From CAYMCQ01 sp964389025 (GTDB lineage: Bacteria > Verrucomicrobiota > Verrucomicrobiia > Limisphaerales > CAYMCQ01): a DNA stretch of 64,000 bases. The notes below the pieces were generated by a model that was given only the letters and a program-made list of their open reading frames with translations, was not told the DNA's origin and ran no database searches. Positions 50,417 to 58,694 of this stretch are shown here, piece by piece. Numbering within the stretch: position 1 is the stretch's first letter; each line of letters starts with the position of its first letter. Location of the stretch: the NCBI GenBank assembly GCA_964389025.1, contig CAYMCQ010000004.1, positions 35,481-99,480 of the forward strand. The letters are read 5' to 3'. The position numbers and the translations under genes are program-made.

Positions 50417-51253
50417 TCAACCAAACCTTCCCGTCACGTAATCTTCCGTCTGTTTCTTCGCGGGGTTTGTGAAAATCTTCTTGGTTGCGTCGTATTCAAC
50501 CAACTCGCCGAGATAAAAGAACGCCGTGAAATCGGAAATGCGCGACGCCTGCTGCATATTGTGCGTGACGATAACAATCGTAAAATCGCGTTTGAGTTCG
50601 AGAATCAATTCTTCAATTCGCGCGGTCGCAAGCGGGTCGAGCGCCGACGCCGGTTCGTCCATCAAAATAATTTCCGGGCGGATCGCAATCGCTCGCGCGA
50701 TGCAAAGCCTTTGCTGCTGGCCGCCGGACAAACCGAGCGCACTGGTATGCAAGCGGTCTTTCACTTCGTCCCACAACGCGGATTGACGCAGGCTTTTTTC
50801 GATGGCGGCGTCCAGGTCGGATTTGCTTTTCATCCCATGCAGCCGCAAACCGTAAGCGACGTTTTCATATATGGATTTTGGAAACGGATTCGAGTGTTGG
50901 AAAACCATGCCGACGCGCTTGCGAAGTTCGATCACGTCAACGTCCCGGCTAAAAATGTCGTGGCCGCCGATTTTCACCGAGCCGGTCGCGTGGGCGTTGT
51001 CAATCAAGTCGTTCATGCGATTGAAACAGCGGAGCAATGTGGACTTGCCGCAGCCGGACGGCCCGATGAACGCGGTGACAATTTTTTCCTGGATCGAAAA
51101 TGAAACTTCTTTCAACGCCTTCGACTGGCCGTAGAAAAACGAGAGATTTTCCGTCTCGATTACTTGCGGGTTCGCGACGGAACTTTCCGTGACTAGCAGC
51201 GGCGCATTTTCCGTTTCGATCCTCCGCTCGATGGGTTCAGGCATAGTCAGCAT
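50417..51253 (-). CDS. pstB: Phosphate ABC transporter ATP-binding protein
   Basis: The 278-aa product has Walker A GPSGCGKST near residue 65, the Q-loop VFQHSNPFPKSIYENV typical of PstB, the signature LSGGQQQRL near 175, Walker B IILMDEPASALDP and the H-loop VTHNMQQA. It powers phosphate import through PstC-PstA in the inner membrane. The ATG at 51253 lies four bases after the pstA stop; an ATG three codons later is an alternative. Confidence 0.97.
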   Translation of the reverse strand: MLTMPEPIERRIETENAPLLVTESSVANPQVIETENLSFFYGQSKALKEVSFSIQEKIVTAFIGPSGCGKSTLLRCFNRMNDLIDNAHATGSVKIGGHDIFSRDVDVIELRKRVGMVFQHSNPFPKSIYENVAYGLRLHGMKSKSDLDAAIEKSLRQSALWDEVKDRLHTSALGLSGGQQQRLCIARAIAIRPEIILMDEPASALDPLATARIEELILELKRDFTIVIVTHNMQQASRISDFTAFFYLGELVEYDATKKIFTNPAKKQTEDYVTGRFG

Positions 51254-51257
51254 GGCG

Positions 51258-52229
51258 TCAATGCAACATTCGTAGTTTCTTTCGTATCCGCGCGCGAACA
51301 AAAATTGCGATCAGATTCAGCGCGAACGTTAGGATCAACAGCACCAGCACTGTCGCGTAAAGAATTGGCCGCGTCTTTTCGATGTTTGGTGATTGTGTCG
51401 AGGAAATGAAAACGTGATAGCCCAAGTCCATGAACTGGTCGGTGAGCGCGTGCGGCAAATCCGCCATGTAATAGGCCGCGCCGGTGAAAAGAATCGGCGC
51501 GACTTCGCCCGCCGCGCGGCTCACGGCAAGAATTCCGCCGGTCATGATGCCGGGCATCGCTTGCGGCAGGACGACTTTGAAGATGGTTTGCAACTTCGTC
51601 GCGCCGAGAGCGAGGCTTGCTTCGCGCAGACCTTGCGGAATTGCGCGCAACGATTCTTCTGTCGCGACGATGACGACGGGCAATGTCATCACGGCCAAAG
51701 TCAGCGACGCCCAGATGATTGCGGGCTTGCCCCAAATCGGCTCGGGCTTGTTTGGATTAAAGAGCGCATCCAAATTTCCGCCGACGAAGAAGATGAAGAA
51801 TCCAAGGCCAAACAGACCGAAGACAATTGACGGAACGCCCGCGAGATTGTGAACCGCGCCGCGAATGATTCGAGTCAGCGGCGAGGTCATGTGCGCGTAT
51901 TCAGTCAGATAAATCGCGGTGATGACGCCGACGGGCAGGACGAAAATTGTCATCAGGAAAACGCGCGCCGCCGTGCCGACGATCATCGGCATTACGCCGG
52001 CTTTGTTAACATCGAACATGTCCTGTTGCGTGCCGCTCGTGATGAAATGCCACGAGAGAGTGGGTGTGCCGTTGATGATGATGTTCGTGAGGATGACGCC
52101 GAGAATCGCCAGGATCAAAAACGTCGCCAACCCGGTCAGTCCGCTGAAAAAGAACGAAGCAAAGTCGAAGCGAGTCGCGCGGAAATGCCGTCGGCACCCG
52201 GCGTAGTTTGGAGTTTGGGCTGTTTTCAT
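51258..52229 (-). CDS. pstA: Phosphate ABC transporter permease PstA
   Basis: The ATG at 52229 overlaps the pstC stop (ATGA), giving 323 aa. Six membrane segments are expected: FLILAILGVILTNIII, FLMTIFVLPVGVITAIYL, a GVPSIVFGLFGLGFFIFF segment, and others. The EAA-type loop REASLALGATKLQTIFKVVLPQAMPGI contacts PstB. The frame stays open far upstream, but that part lies inside pstC in another frame and is not used. Confidence 0.95.
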   Translation of the reverse strand: MKTAQTPNYAGCRRHFRATRFDFASFFFSGLTGLATFLILAILGVILTNIIINGTPTLSWHFITSGTQQDMFDVNKAGVMPMIVGTAARVFLMTIFVLPVGVITAIYLTEYAHMTSPLTRIIRGAVHNLAGVPSIVFGLFGLGFFIFFVGGNLDALFNPNKPEPIWGKPAIIWASLTLAVMTLPVVIVATEESLRAIPQGLREASLALGATKLQTIFKVVLPQAMPGIMTGGILAVSRAAGEVAPILFTGAAYYMADLPHALTDQFMDLGYHVFISSTQSPNIEKTRPILYATVLVLLILTFALNLIAIFVRARIRKKLRMLH

Positions 52230-53404
52230 ACTTTTCCTTCCAATCTCCCTTTGAGCCTGTGCATCACAACTTCGGCGGCGAGGTTTGACAGAAAAGTCAC
52301 GGCGAACAGGAGCGTTCCAAGCATGAACAAAATGCGGTAATGATTCCCGCCGAAGACCGTTTCCGCTAGTTCGGCGGCGATGGTGGCGGTGATCGTCCGC
52401 GCCGAATCGAAAATGTTTCCCGACATGATGCTCGCGTTGCCGCTGGCCATGAGCACGACCATCGTTTCGCCGATCGCGCGACCGAAGCCGAGCACGATGG
52501 CGGCGAACACGCCCGGCATCGCGGCGGGCAAAACGATTTTCCAAGCGGCCTGCCATTTGGTTGAGCCGAGCGCGAGCGCGGCCTGCGTGTAGCTTCGCGG
52601 CACGCTCGTCAGCGCGTCTTCGGCAATGGAAAAAACGACCGGAATGACCGCCAATCCCAGCGCGATTCCCGCGACGAACGCATTCAAGCGCGATTCGTAA
52701 CCGAAAACTTTTTGCAACGCTGTTGCCATTACGATGAACCCAAAAAAGCCGAGCACGACGGACGGGATTCCTGCGAGCAGTTCGATTGCGGGTTTGAGAA
52801 TTTCCCGCCCGCGCGGACCGGCGAGTTGTGAAACATAAATTGCGGCGCCGACGGCAAGCGGAACGCCGAATAGCAACGCGATGAGCGTGACCTTCAAACT
52901 GCCGATGAGCAGCGGGACGATATTGTATTTGGGGATGTCCGAGACCGGCTGCCAGATGTAATTCGGTTTGTCGTAGCCGCTCCATTGATACGGACGCACC
53001 ATGTAGCGCCATTCCATCGTGTTGAGCGTGGCGTCTTTGTCGGTCGAGGCTTCCTTCGCGGCTTCGACTTTCACTTCCATCAGCGCCTGCAAGGTCTCCC
53101 GATCCATCTCCCTTAATTGTTTTGGGGTCAGTTCGAGGTATTCCTGCAACTGCGCAGGTGAAAGGTTGTCCAGTTGTTCGACTGGAATGACTTTCTGCGC
53201 AGCCGCGCTGCTTGTTTTGCCGGCAAAAACCGGCATCGCCTCGCGCGCCACGAAAAAGAAAATTAAAAAAACCATCAGAATCGCCGAAAGCGAAACGAGC
53301 AGGATGGTTTTCTCCGCCAGCCATTCCAGCGGACGCGCGCGATGTCCGCGCTGCAATCCCATCCAGCCGATGCTGCGTTTTGATTTTTCAGTTTGCTGCG
53401 TCAT
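52226..53404 (-). CDS. pstC: Phosphate ABC transporter permease PstC with an enlarged periplasmic loop
   Basis: The 392-aa product has a first membrane helix (TILLVSLSAILMVFLIFFFVA), then about 105 residues before the next one (VPLLIGSLKVTLIALLFGVPLAVG). This loop is charged and helical (PAQLQEYLELTPKQLREMDR; LMEVKVEAAKEAST) and longer than in E. coli PstC. The core permease follows, with GIPSVVLGFFGF and the EAA loop YTQAALALGSTKWQAAWKIVLPAAMPG. A GTG three codons upstream of the ATG at 53404 is possible. Pho-box-like repeats lie about 60-100 bases upstream. Confidence 0.93.
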   Translation of the reverse strand: MTQQTEKSKRSIGWMGLQRGHRARPLEWLAEKTILLVSLSAILMVFLIFFFVAREAMPVFAGKTSSAAAQKVIPVEQLDNLSPAQLQEYLELTPKQLREMDRETLQALMEVKVEAAKEASTDKDATLNTMEWRYMVRPYQWSGYDKPNYIWQPVSDIPKYNIVPLLIGSLKVTLIALLFGVPLAVGAAIYVSQLAGPRGREILKPAIELLAGIPSVVLGFFGFIVMATALQKVFGYESRLNAFVAGIALGLAVIPVVFSIAEDALTSVPRSYTQAALALGSTKWQAAWKIVLPAAMPGVFAAIVLGFGRAIGETMVVLMASGNASIMSGNIFDSARTITATIAAELAETVFGGNHYRILFMLGTLLFAVTFLSNLAAEVVMHRLKGRLEGKV

Positions 53405-53465
53405 GGATTTCACCGCGTGTTGCGGGACACGCGAATTGCCCGTCGAGCGCAGACTGACAGCGCCA

Positions 53466-53505
53466 GGTTACGCTACTATGTCGGCCATGTTACGATTCTG
53501 TTACG
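53466..53505 (-). promoter_or_regulatory. Pho-box-like direct repeats upstream of pstC
   Basis: Read on the plus strand, TGTTACG occurs at 53488-53494 and again at 53499-53505, a 7-4-7 arrangement with 11-base period, and GGTTACG at 53466-53472 is two periods away. Known PhoB boxes have this geometry. The rest of 53406-53853 holds no gene that I trust. Confidence 0.6.
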
Positions 53506-53853
53506 GTTGAAGGCTGAGCGGGAGAGCTTGCGAGAAACTCTCCAGCTCCTTGCAACATCGGGCCGCAGACGCAGGCTCATGCGGCTTCGGCAAATACAAC
53601 TCTTCGCCGCGGGCTGCGCGCCTTGTGCTGCCGGCGAAGCGAAATCAGAAAAATCGCCGAGCTGCCCCGGATGTGCTCCACGTTGCGACGAAACTGAAAT
53701 TGCGGCGCGACGAGATTCCCGGGCGACAACTGGACGGGCACGCCGAATTGTTCGTTGTCGGCGAACTGGGTCTGGATGTTTTTCATTTTCGTTTTGTCTG
53801 AACGGTAGGTCGCGAGCGTGACAACGAAAGGTCGGTCGTGTGACAATTTGGTG

Positions 53854-53888
53854 AAAAAACGGGCGGGATGCGAACCGCATCCCGCCCG
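53854..53888 (-). terminator. Strong intrinsic terminator after pstS
   Basis: A 13-bp perfect GC-rich stem (CGGGCGGGATGCG at 53860-53872 with its complement at 53876-53888) has a 3-base loop and is followed on the minus strand by six T residues. It ends the porin-pstS transcript and separates it from pstC. Confidence 0.9.
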
Positions 53889-53913
53889 CTTGATGCGGTG
53901 AGCAGGAACGAAA

Positions 53914-54765
53914 TTATTTCTCGCGCAAGCTCGCGGGCAGCGGATAGTAGCCGACGTCCTTCACGACTTTCTGGCCGTCGTCGCTGCGAATCCAATTCAG
54001 GTAGGCTGCGATGGCGTCCTTGTCCAGCGCCGGGTTCACGTAGATGTAGAGATAGCGCCAGATGGGATAGGTGCCGTTGACGACGGTTTCTTCAGTCGGC
54101 TCGATTGCCGGCGCGCTGAAGTCCTTTTTGATCTTCAAATGTTTCACGCCCGCGCCGTAAGCCGCGCCGCCGTAGCCGATGCCTTTAGGTTCATTCGCGA
54201 CGGCCTGAATGATTTGAGCGGTGCCTTGAAGCGTTTGCGCGCTGGCTGCAAAATCAGCGCCTTTGAGGACGTGCTCCTTGAAAAACTCGTAAGTGCCGGA
54301 GCTGTTTTCGCGGCTGTAAAGGGTGATGGGCGAATCGTTGCCGCCGACATCCTTCCAGTTCTTGACCTTGCCGGTGAAGATTTTCAGAAGCTGATCAAGA
54401 TTAAGCTCGTTCACCGGATTCTTTTCACTCACGTAAACAGACAAGCCGTCGAGCGCCACTTTGTATTCGATGGGGCGTTTGCCGAACGCTTTGATGCAGG
54501 CTTCGATCTCCTTGGATTTGATTTTGCGGGACGAGTTGCAAATGTCAGTCGTCTGATTTTGCAACGCGGCGATGCCCGTGCCCGACCCGCCGCCAGTGAC
54601 TTGAATTTTTATGTCAGACTGTTTGCCCATGTAAACCTCCGCCCATTTTTGGGCGAGGATGACCATGGTGTCGGAACCTTTGACGGTGATTTTGCCTGCG
54701 TGAGTCGTGGACGCGATTGTCAGCGCGGCGACAGCGACCAGTAGTTTTTTTGTTGTGATGTTCAT
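53914..54765 (-). CDS. pstS: Phosphate-binding protein PstS
   Basis: The ATG at 54765 gives 283 aa with a signal peptide (KLLVAVAALTIASTTHA). Phosphate-binding landmarks are KGSDTMVILAQKWAE at the N-terminus, TGGGSGTGIAAL near residue 60, and LYSRENSSGTYEFFKEHVL near 145. It is the short PstS type seen in many non-enteric bacteria. It follows the porin gene by 28 bases and is closed by a strong terminator, so it can be made in excess over the permease genes, as the binding protein usually is. Confidence 0.95.
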   Translation of the reverse strand: MNITTKKLLVAVAALTIASTTHAGKITVKGSDTMVILAQKWAEVYMGKQSDIKIQVTGGGSGTGIAALQNQTTDICNSSRKIKSKEIEACIKAFGKRPIEYKVALDGLSVYVSEKNPVNELNLDQLLKIFTGKVKNWKDVGGNDSPITLYSRENSSGTYEFFKEHVLKGADFAASAQTLQGTAQIIQAVANEPKGIGYGGAAYGAGVKHLKIKKDFSAPAIEPTEETVVNGTYPIWRYLYIYVNPALDKDAIAAYLNWIRSDDGQKVVKDVGYYPLPASLREK

Positions 54766-54793
54766 GTTGTTTTCCGTCGTGTTTGTTTCGTTC

Positions 54794-56173
54794 TTAAAAT
54801 TTCCAGACGGCATCCACTTGGATGCGGCCCATGCCACTTTCGGAATTCACGGGGTTTTCCCTGATGAGTTCGGTCAGCCAGTAGGTGACGTCGAACGTGA
54901 GCGAGTCGTAAGGCGAATAGCTCGCGCGGAACATGTGCCCGCGAATGTTCGTGCCTGCACCGTAGCCAGCGCCGCTGCCGCTGAACCCAGCATTCGGCAG
55001 TTGCGCCTGATAAAAAGCGCCGAAGTCAGACTCTGGAAATTCTTCGAACCACGCGTCGCCCTGCAATTCCTGCCAGCGATATTCCATCGCCCAGGTTTTT
55101 CGCTTGCCGGATTTGCCGAGCATAAGACCAACAGTGTAGCCACGGTTCGCATCCGGCGCGCCGGGGTTGTAAACGTAATCGCCCATCAGTGAAATCGGGA
55201 ACGGCCCGGCGTAGCCCGGCGCTTTGTCCAGCGTGTAAGTGAACGTGACGTCCGCATAAATTGGATTGAAGTTGTAGGACGGAACTTGGTTCGTCATCGT
55301 CCCGCCAACGAAAGTTTCGCGGGTGTTGCCGCGGTTCACGTTGGGGATGGTGGTGTTGCCAAGCCGTTCGGTGTCGGAAATGCCGAGCCACGCCAGCCCA
55401 AGGCTCGAAGAAATCTTCGGCGTCCAGGCCGAGTTGAGGCGAAGCTGCCCCATGAGCAGATACGGGTCGCTGCTGGTGTCACCAAACTCATCAAGCACAA
55501 AAGCGCCGCCGTTGAACTTCGCACTGTGCTTGTCGTTGAAGTTGTAGGCAAGCTGTGCCGCGAAACCTTCCGGTGTGTAGTCGCGGTCGAACATCATTGT
55601 CGAAGGCGAGACAAAGGGGTTTTCCATTTTGCCGAACGTAAATGACGCAAACCAGTCTGGCGAATTGACTGGCGTCCATTTCGCGTAGACCTGATCGAAA
55701 TAGACAAATTTTTTCGAGGCGTTGTCGGCGAAGGTTGTGTTGCCGGAAATCGGGTCGCCACCAAAACCGCCGGACGGCTCACTGGAAGTCAGCCGCGCGC
55801 CGACTTCGAGATTGTCGAACATCACTGCCGTCGCACCGAGGCGCAGGCGGTAGCGAAGACGGTTCCGGTCAACGAACTTCTCGTTGTCTCCGTAGAACGC
55901 CTCGTAGCGCCCGCGAAAATCTCCGTTCCATTTCAGCGCCTGCAACCAGTCCGGCATCCCGCTCTTGACCTGATACGCCTGGCCGAAATTTTTGTCGGAT
56001 TCCTCACGAAGGTATTTTGCTTCTTTGACCGAAAGAATTCCTTTCTCGACCAATTTGTCAATCAGCGCATCGGCGGACTGCGCCCAAGCGGAGGAAGCGA
56101 TTGCGAACGAAGCGATAAAGGCGAAAAGCCCTTTGGTAATCTGAGTTTTCCGTCTTATTGATTTTTTGGCCAT
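54794..56173 (-). CDS. Putative outer-membrane porin, likely phosphate-regulated
   Basis: AAGGAA 7 bases upstream supports the ATG at 56173 and gives 459 aa with a signal peptide (GLFAFIASFAIASSAWA). A short helical region follows (SADALIDKLVEKGILSVKEAKYLREE), as in the N-terminal domain of the putative porin family, then alternating strands with aromatic girdles (WNGDFRGRYEAFYGDN, LRYRLRLGATAVMF) and the terminal strand IQVDAVWKF ending in Phe, the usual barrel-assembly signal. Placement before pstS suggests it lets phosphate through the outer membrane. Confidence 0.82.
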   Translation of the reverse strand: MAKKSIRRKTQITKGLFAFIASFAIASSAWAQSADALIDKLVEKGILSVKEAKYLREESDKNFGQAYQVKSGMPDWLQALKWNGDFRGRYEAFYGDNEKFVDRNRLRYRLRLGATAVMFDNLEVGARLTSSEPSGGFGGDPISGNTTFADNASKKFVYFDQVYAKWTPVNSPDWFASFTFGKMENPFVSPSTMMFDRDYTPEGFAAQLAYNFNDKHSAKFNGGAFVLDEFGDTSSDPYLLMGQLRLNSAWTPKISSSLGLAWLGISDTERLGNTTIPNVNRGNTRETFVGGTMTNQVPSYNFNPIYADVTFTYTLDKAPGYAGPFPISLMGDYVYNPGAPDANRGYTVGLMLGKSGKRKTWAMEYRWQELQGDAWFEEFPESDFGAFYQAQLPNAGFSGSGAGYGAGTNIRGHMFRASYSPYDSLTFDVTYWLTELIRENPVNSESGMGRIQVDAVWKF

Positions 56174-56232
56174 GATTCCTTTTAGTGCTGCTGTTACTCT
56201 GACGGACTTGTGTGTCAAACAAAGGGCGGGAA

Positions 56233-56250
56233 TGTTACAAGCTGGTGACG
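56233..56250. promoter_or_regulatory. Pho-box-like direct repeat in the porin/Pit divergent region
   Basis: TGTTACA (56233-56239) and GGTGACG (56244-56250) are separated by four bases, the 7-4-7 spacing found upstream of pstC. It lies 60 bases from either gene start and could serve both directions. The second half-site is a weaker match. Confidence 0.4.
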
Positions 56251-56311
56251 AATCACCTTTCGCGTCAAAGACATTGACTTTTTGAGAAGTTCAGCGACAA
56301 CTGGCCCCGTT

Positions 56312-56941
56312 ATGTTTTCACTTCAAAAACTTTTGGGCAAAGAGGACAAATTTTTCTCGCTGCTGGAAAAAAGCGCCGAGCAGGCGCGCAACAGCGTCCA
56401 GGCGCTCGTAAAACTCAGCAAAGCGCCCGGCCAGACCCAGTTGCTCTACGAATTCATCGAAGCGCGCCGCAAAGACAAACAGATCACCGAGGACATCAGC
56501 CAGGCCGTTTACACCACGTTCGTGACGGCGCTGGAGCGCGAAGACATCGAGGCGCTTTCAAACGCGCTCTACCGGATTCCCAAGACCGTTGAAAAGATCG
56601 CCGAGCACATCCTCCTCGCGCCGCAACATTTGCGCGGCGTGGATTTTTCCAAGCAAGTCACGTTGCTGGAACAGGCCACCGAACAGGTGCAGGCGCTCGT
56701 GCACAGCCTGAAAAGCGGCGCCGGTCTCGAAGCAATCAAGGACTTGAACGACAAGCTTCAATTCATCGAAGGCGAGGCGGACAAAGCGGTGCTTGAAGCG
56801 TATCGCAATTTATACAACGGCAAATACGACCCGATCAAAGCGATGGCGATGAAAGACCTTTACGAACTTTTGGAAAAAGTCATTGACCGCTGCCGCGACG
56901 CAGGCAACGTCATCACGCACATCGTCCTGAAAAATTCCTGA
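56312..56941 (+). CDS. DUF47 (PhoU-like) accessory protein of the Pit transporter
   Basis: The 209-aa all-helical product has the PhoU-like repeats of the DUF47/TIGR00153 family: LLEKSAEQARNSVQALVKL, LEREDIEALSNALYRIPKTV near residue 85, and LYELLEKVIDRCRDAGNVI near 185. Such proteins are usually encoded just before pit genes and probably regulate them. It ends four bases before the pit start. The ATG at 56312 is preferred over one ten codons upstream because it gives the family N-terminus MFSLQKLLGK. Confidence 0.9.
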   Translation: MFSLQKLLGKEDKFFSLLEKSAEQARNSVQALVKLSKAPGQTQLLYEFIEARRKDKQITEDISQAVYTTFVTALEREDIEALSNALYRIPKTVEKIAEHILLAPQHLRGVDFSKQVTLLEQATEQVQALVHSLKSGAGLEAIKDLNDKLQFIEGEADKAVLEAYRNLYNGKYDPIKAMAMKDLYELLEKVIDRCRDAGNVITHIVLKNS

Positions 56942-56945
56942 CGCC

Positions 56946-58034
56946 ATGACGCTTGTCCTGACGGTCATCTTCGTCGCGCTTGTCTTCGAATACATCAACG
57001 GTTTTCACGACACGGCCAATTCCATCGCCACGGTGGTTTCTACGAAGGTGTTGACGCCGCGGCAGGCGGTGATTTTGGCGGCCACGACGAATTTGATAGG
57101 CGCCCTGTGGGGGACTGCCGTGGCCAAAACAATTTCATCGGGACTGGTGGATGCGAAACTGATTTCACTGACTTCAGACATCATCATCTGCGCGCTGCTA
57201 GGAGGCATTGTCTGGAACCTGATGACGTGGTGGTTCGGTTTGCCGTCGAGTTCGAGTCACGCGCTCATCGGCGGGCTTTGCGGTGCGGCATTGGCGGCGG
57301 CCCAAGACAACTGGAATGTCATCATCTGGTCACAGCCCAACCCGGAACATTGGTGGCTCGGCAAAGGGTTGCTCTGGAAAGTCATTGCGCCGATGTTTCT
57401 GTCCCCGCTCCTTGGGCTGGCTCTCGGTTTTATTTTGATGGCGCTGCTTTATGTGGCGCTAAACAACGCGCGCCCGCAACGTGTGAACCATTTTTTTGGC
57501 ATCGCACAGATGTTCAGCGCCGGCAGCATGGGCTTCATGCACGGCACGAATGACGCGCAAAAAACGATGGGTATCATCGCGTTGGCCCTCCTTGGCGCGT
57601 CGAAGGCCGGTCAGTTTGACAATCTTCCAGCCTGGCTTTCTTTTCTCCGGGTGCCAACCGATCACAAGGATTTGGAAATTGCCGTTTGGATCAAAGTTGT
57701 TTGCGCGGTGACCATGGCTGCCGGGACTGCCGCAGGCGGATGGCGCATCATCAAAACGCTTGGGCACAAAATGGTGAAGTTGCATCCCATCAATGGTTTC
57801 GCTGCGGAAACGACTTCCGCGTCCGTGATTCTTGCGGCTACGCACTTCGGAATTCCTGTTTCAACGACGCACAACATTTCCGCCTCCATCATGGGCGTGG
57901 GCGCTGCCAAGCGTTTCAACGCCATCAAGTGGTCGGTCGTCGAACAAATGGTGTGGGCGTGGATTCTGACGATTCCCGTCAGCGGAGCGATTGCGTATGC
58001 GCTGGTGCGATTGATCCGAATACTCGGTTCGTGA
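56946..58034 (+). CDS. pitA: Low-affinity inorganic phosphate transporter (Pit)
   Basis: The 362-aa membrane protein has the duplicated PiT signatures: FEYINGFHDTANSIATVVST (residues about 13-32) and GFMHGTNDAQKTMGIIAL (about 198-215), plus GLPSSSSHALIGGLCG and FGIPVSTTHNISASIMG, one in each half. It imports metal-phosphate with protons. It is cotranscribed with the DUF47 gene and lies opposite the high-affinity porin-pstS unit. Confidence 0.95.
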   Translation: MTLVLTVIFVALVFEYINGFHDTANSIATVVSTKVLTPRQAVILAATTNLIGALWGTAVAKTISSGLVDAKLISLTSDIIICALLGGIVWNLMTWWFGLPSSSSHALIGGLCGAALAAAQDNWNVIIWSQPNPEHWWLGKGLLWKVIAPMFLSPLLGLALGFILMALLYVALNNARPQRVNHFFGIAQMFSAGSMGFMHGTNDAQKTMGIIALALLGASKAGQFDNLPAWLSFLRVPTDHKDLEIAVWIKVVCAVTMAAGTAAGGWRIIKTLGHKMVKLHPINGFAAETTSASVILAATHFGIPVSTTHNISASIMGVGAAKRFNAIKWSVVEQMVWAWILTIPVSGAIAYALVRLIRILGS

Positions 58035-58091
58035 CCGCGCTCAAAAACCTTCCCCTTCGACATTCTACTTCGGGGTTGCTACGCTCGACAC

Positions 58092-58685
58092 ATGGCTGAA
58101 ACACCGCTGAAAATTCTTGCCGTCGTCGGCAGTTTGCATCGTGATTCCGTCACGCGCATCGTCATCGCTCACGTCGCGGAAAAACTTCGCGCCACAAATT
58201 GTTCCGTGGACATTCTTGATTTCGAGAAAGAGCCGCTGGCGCTCTACAATCCCGACGTGGCGCACGATTGGCCCGGCTACACGAAATTGCAGGCGCGCGT
58301 TGCGGAAGCCGACGTGCTGTTGCTTGGCACGCCGGATTATCACGGCGGCATCAGCAGCGCGATGAAAAATTTCCTCGACCATTTCTGGCACGAGTTCGCT
58401 GGAAAACTTTTTGTGACCGTCGTCGCGTCGCACGAAAAGGGGCTGACGGTGGCCGACCAGCTTCGCACCGTCGCGCGGCAATGTTACGCATGGGTCCTGC
58501 CTTACGGAGTCTCGTTCAGTGAGGATGCCGACGTTCGTGATGGAAAGATCGTCAGCGAATCATTTCAGAAGCGGCTCGCCATGATGATTCGCGATATGCG
58601 TATTTACGGGAACATTCTCGCGAAGCAGCGCCGCGCCGATTTGGCAGGGAAAGAACCCGGGTTCATGGCGCGGCATCGGAAGTGA
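58092..58685 (+). CDS. NADPH-dependent FMN reductase family protein
   Basis: The 197-aa product is a flavodoxin-like fold: ILAVVGSLHRDSVTRIV with the FMN-phosphate loop, then EADVLLLGTPDYHGGISSAMKNFLDHF with the family's GTPxYxGxxS motif near residue 78. Family members reduce FMN, azo dyes, chromate or quinones in the cytoplasm; the substrate is not predictable. It follows the pit gene by 57 bases and precedes the peptidase-like gene by 9 bases. Confidence 0.85.
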   Translation: MAETPLKILAVVGSLHRDSVTRIVIAHVAEKLRATNCSVDILDFEKEPLALYNPDVAHDWPGYTKLQARVAEADVLLLGTPDYHGGISSAMKNFLDHFWHEFAGKLFVTVVASHEKGLTVADQLRTVARQCYAWVLPYGVSFSEDADVRDGKIVSESFQKRLAMMIRDMRIYGNILAKQRRADLAGKEPGFMARHRK

Positions 58686-58694
58686 TTTGAAGCC

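Noticed and set aside
52230..53324. Extension of pstA by 365 upstream codons
   Set aside because: It lies within pstC in another frame; family length and the ATGA overlap place the start at 52229.
53577..53846. 89-codon minus-strand frame between pstS and pstC
   Set aside because: No family, no ribosome binding site, and the region is a terminator/promoter gap.
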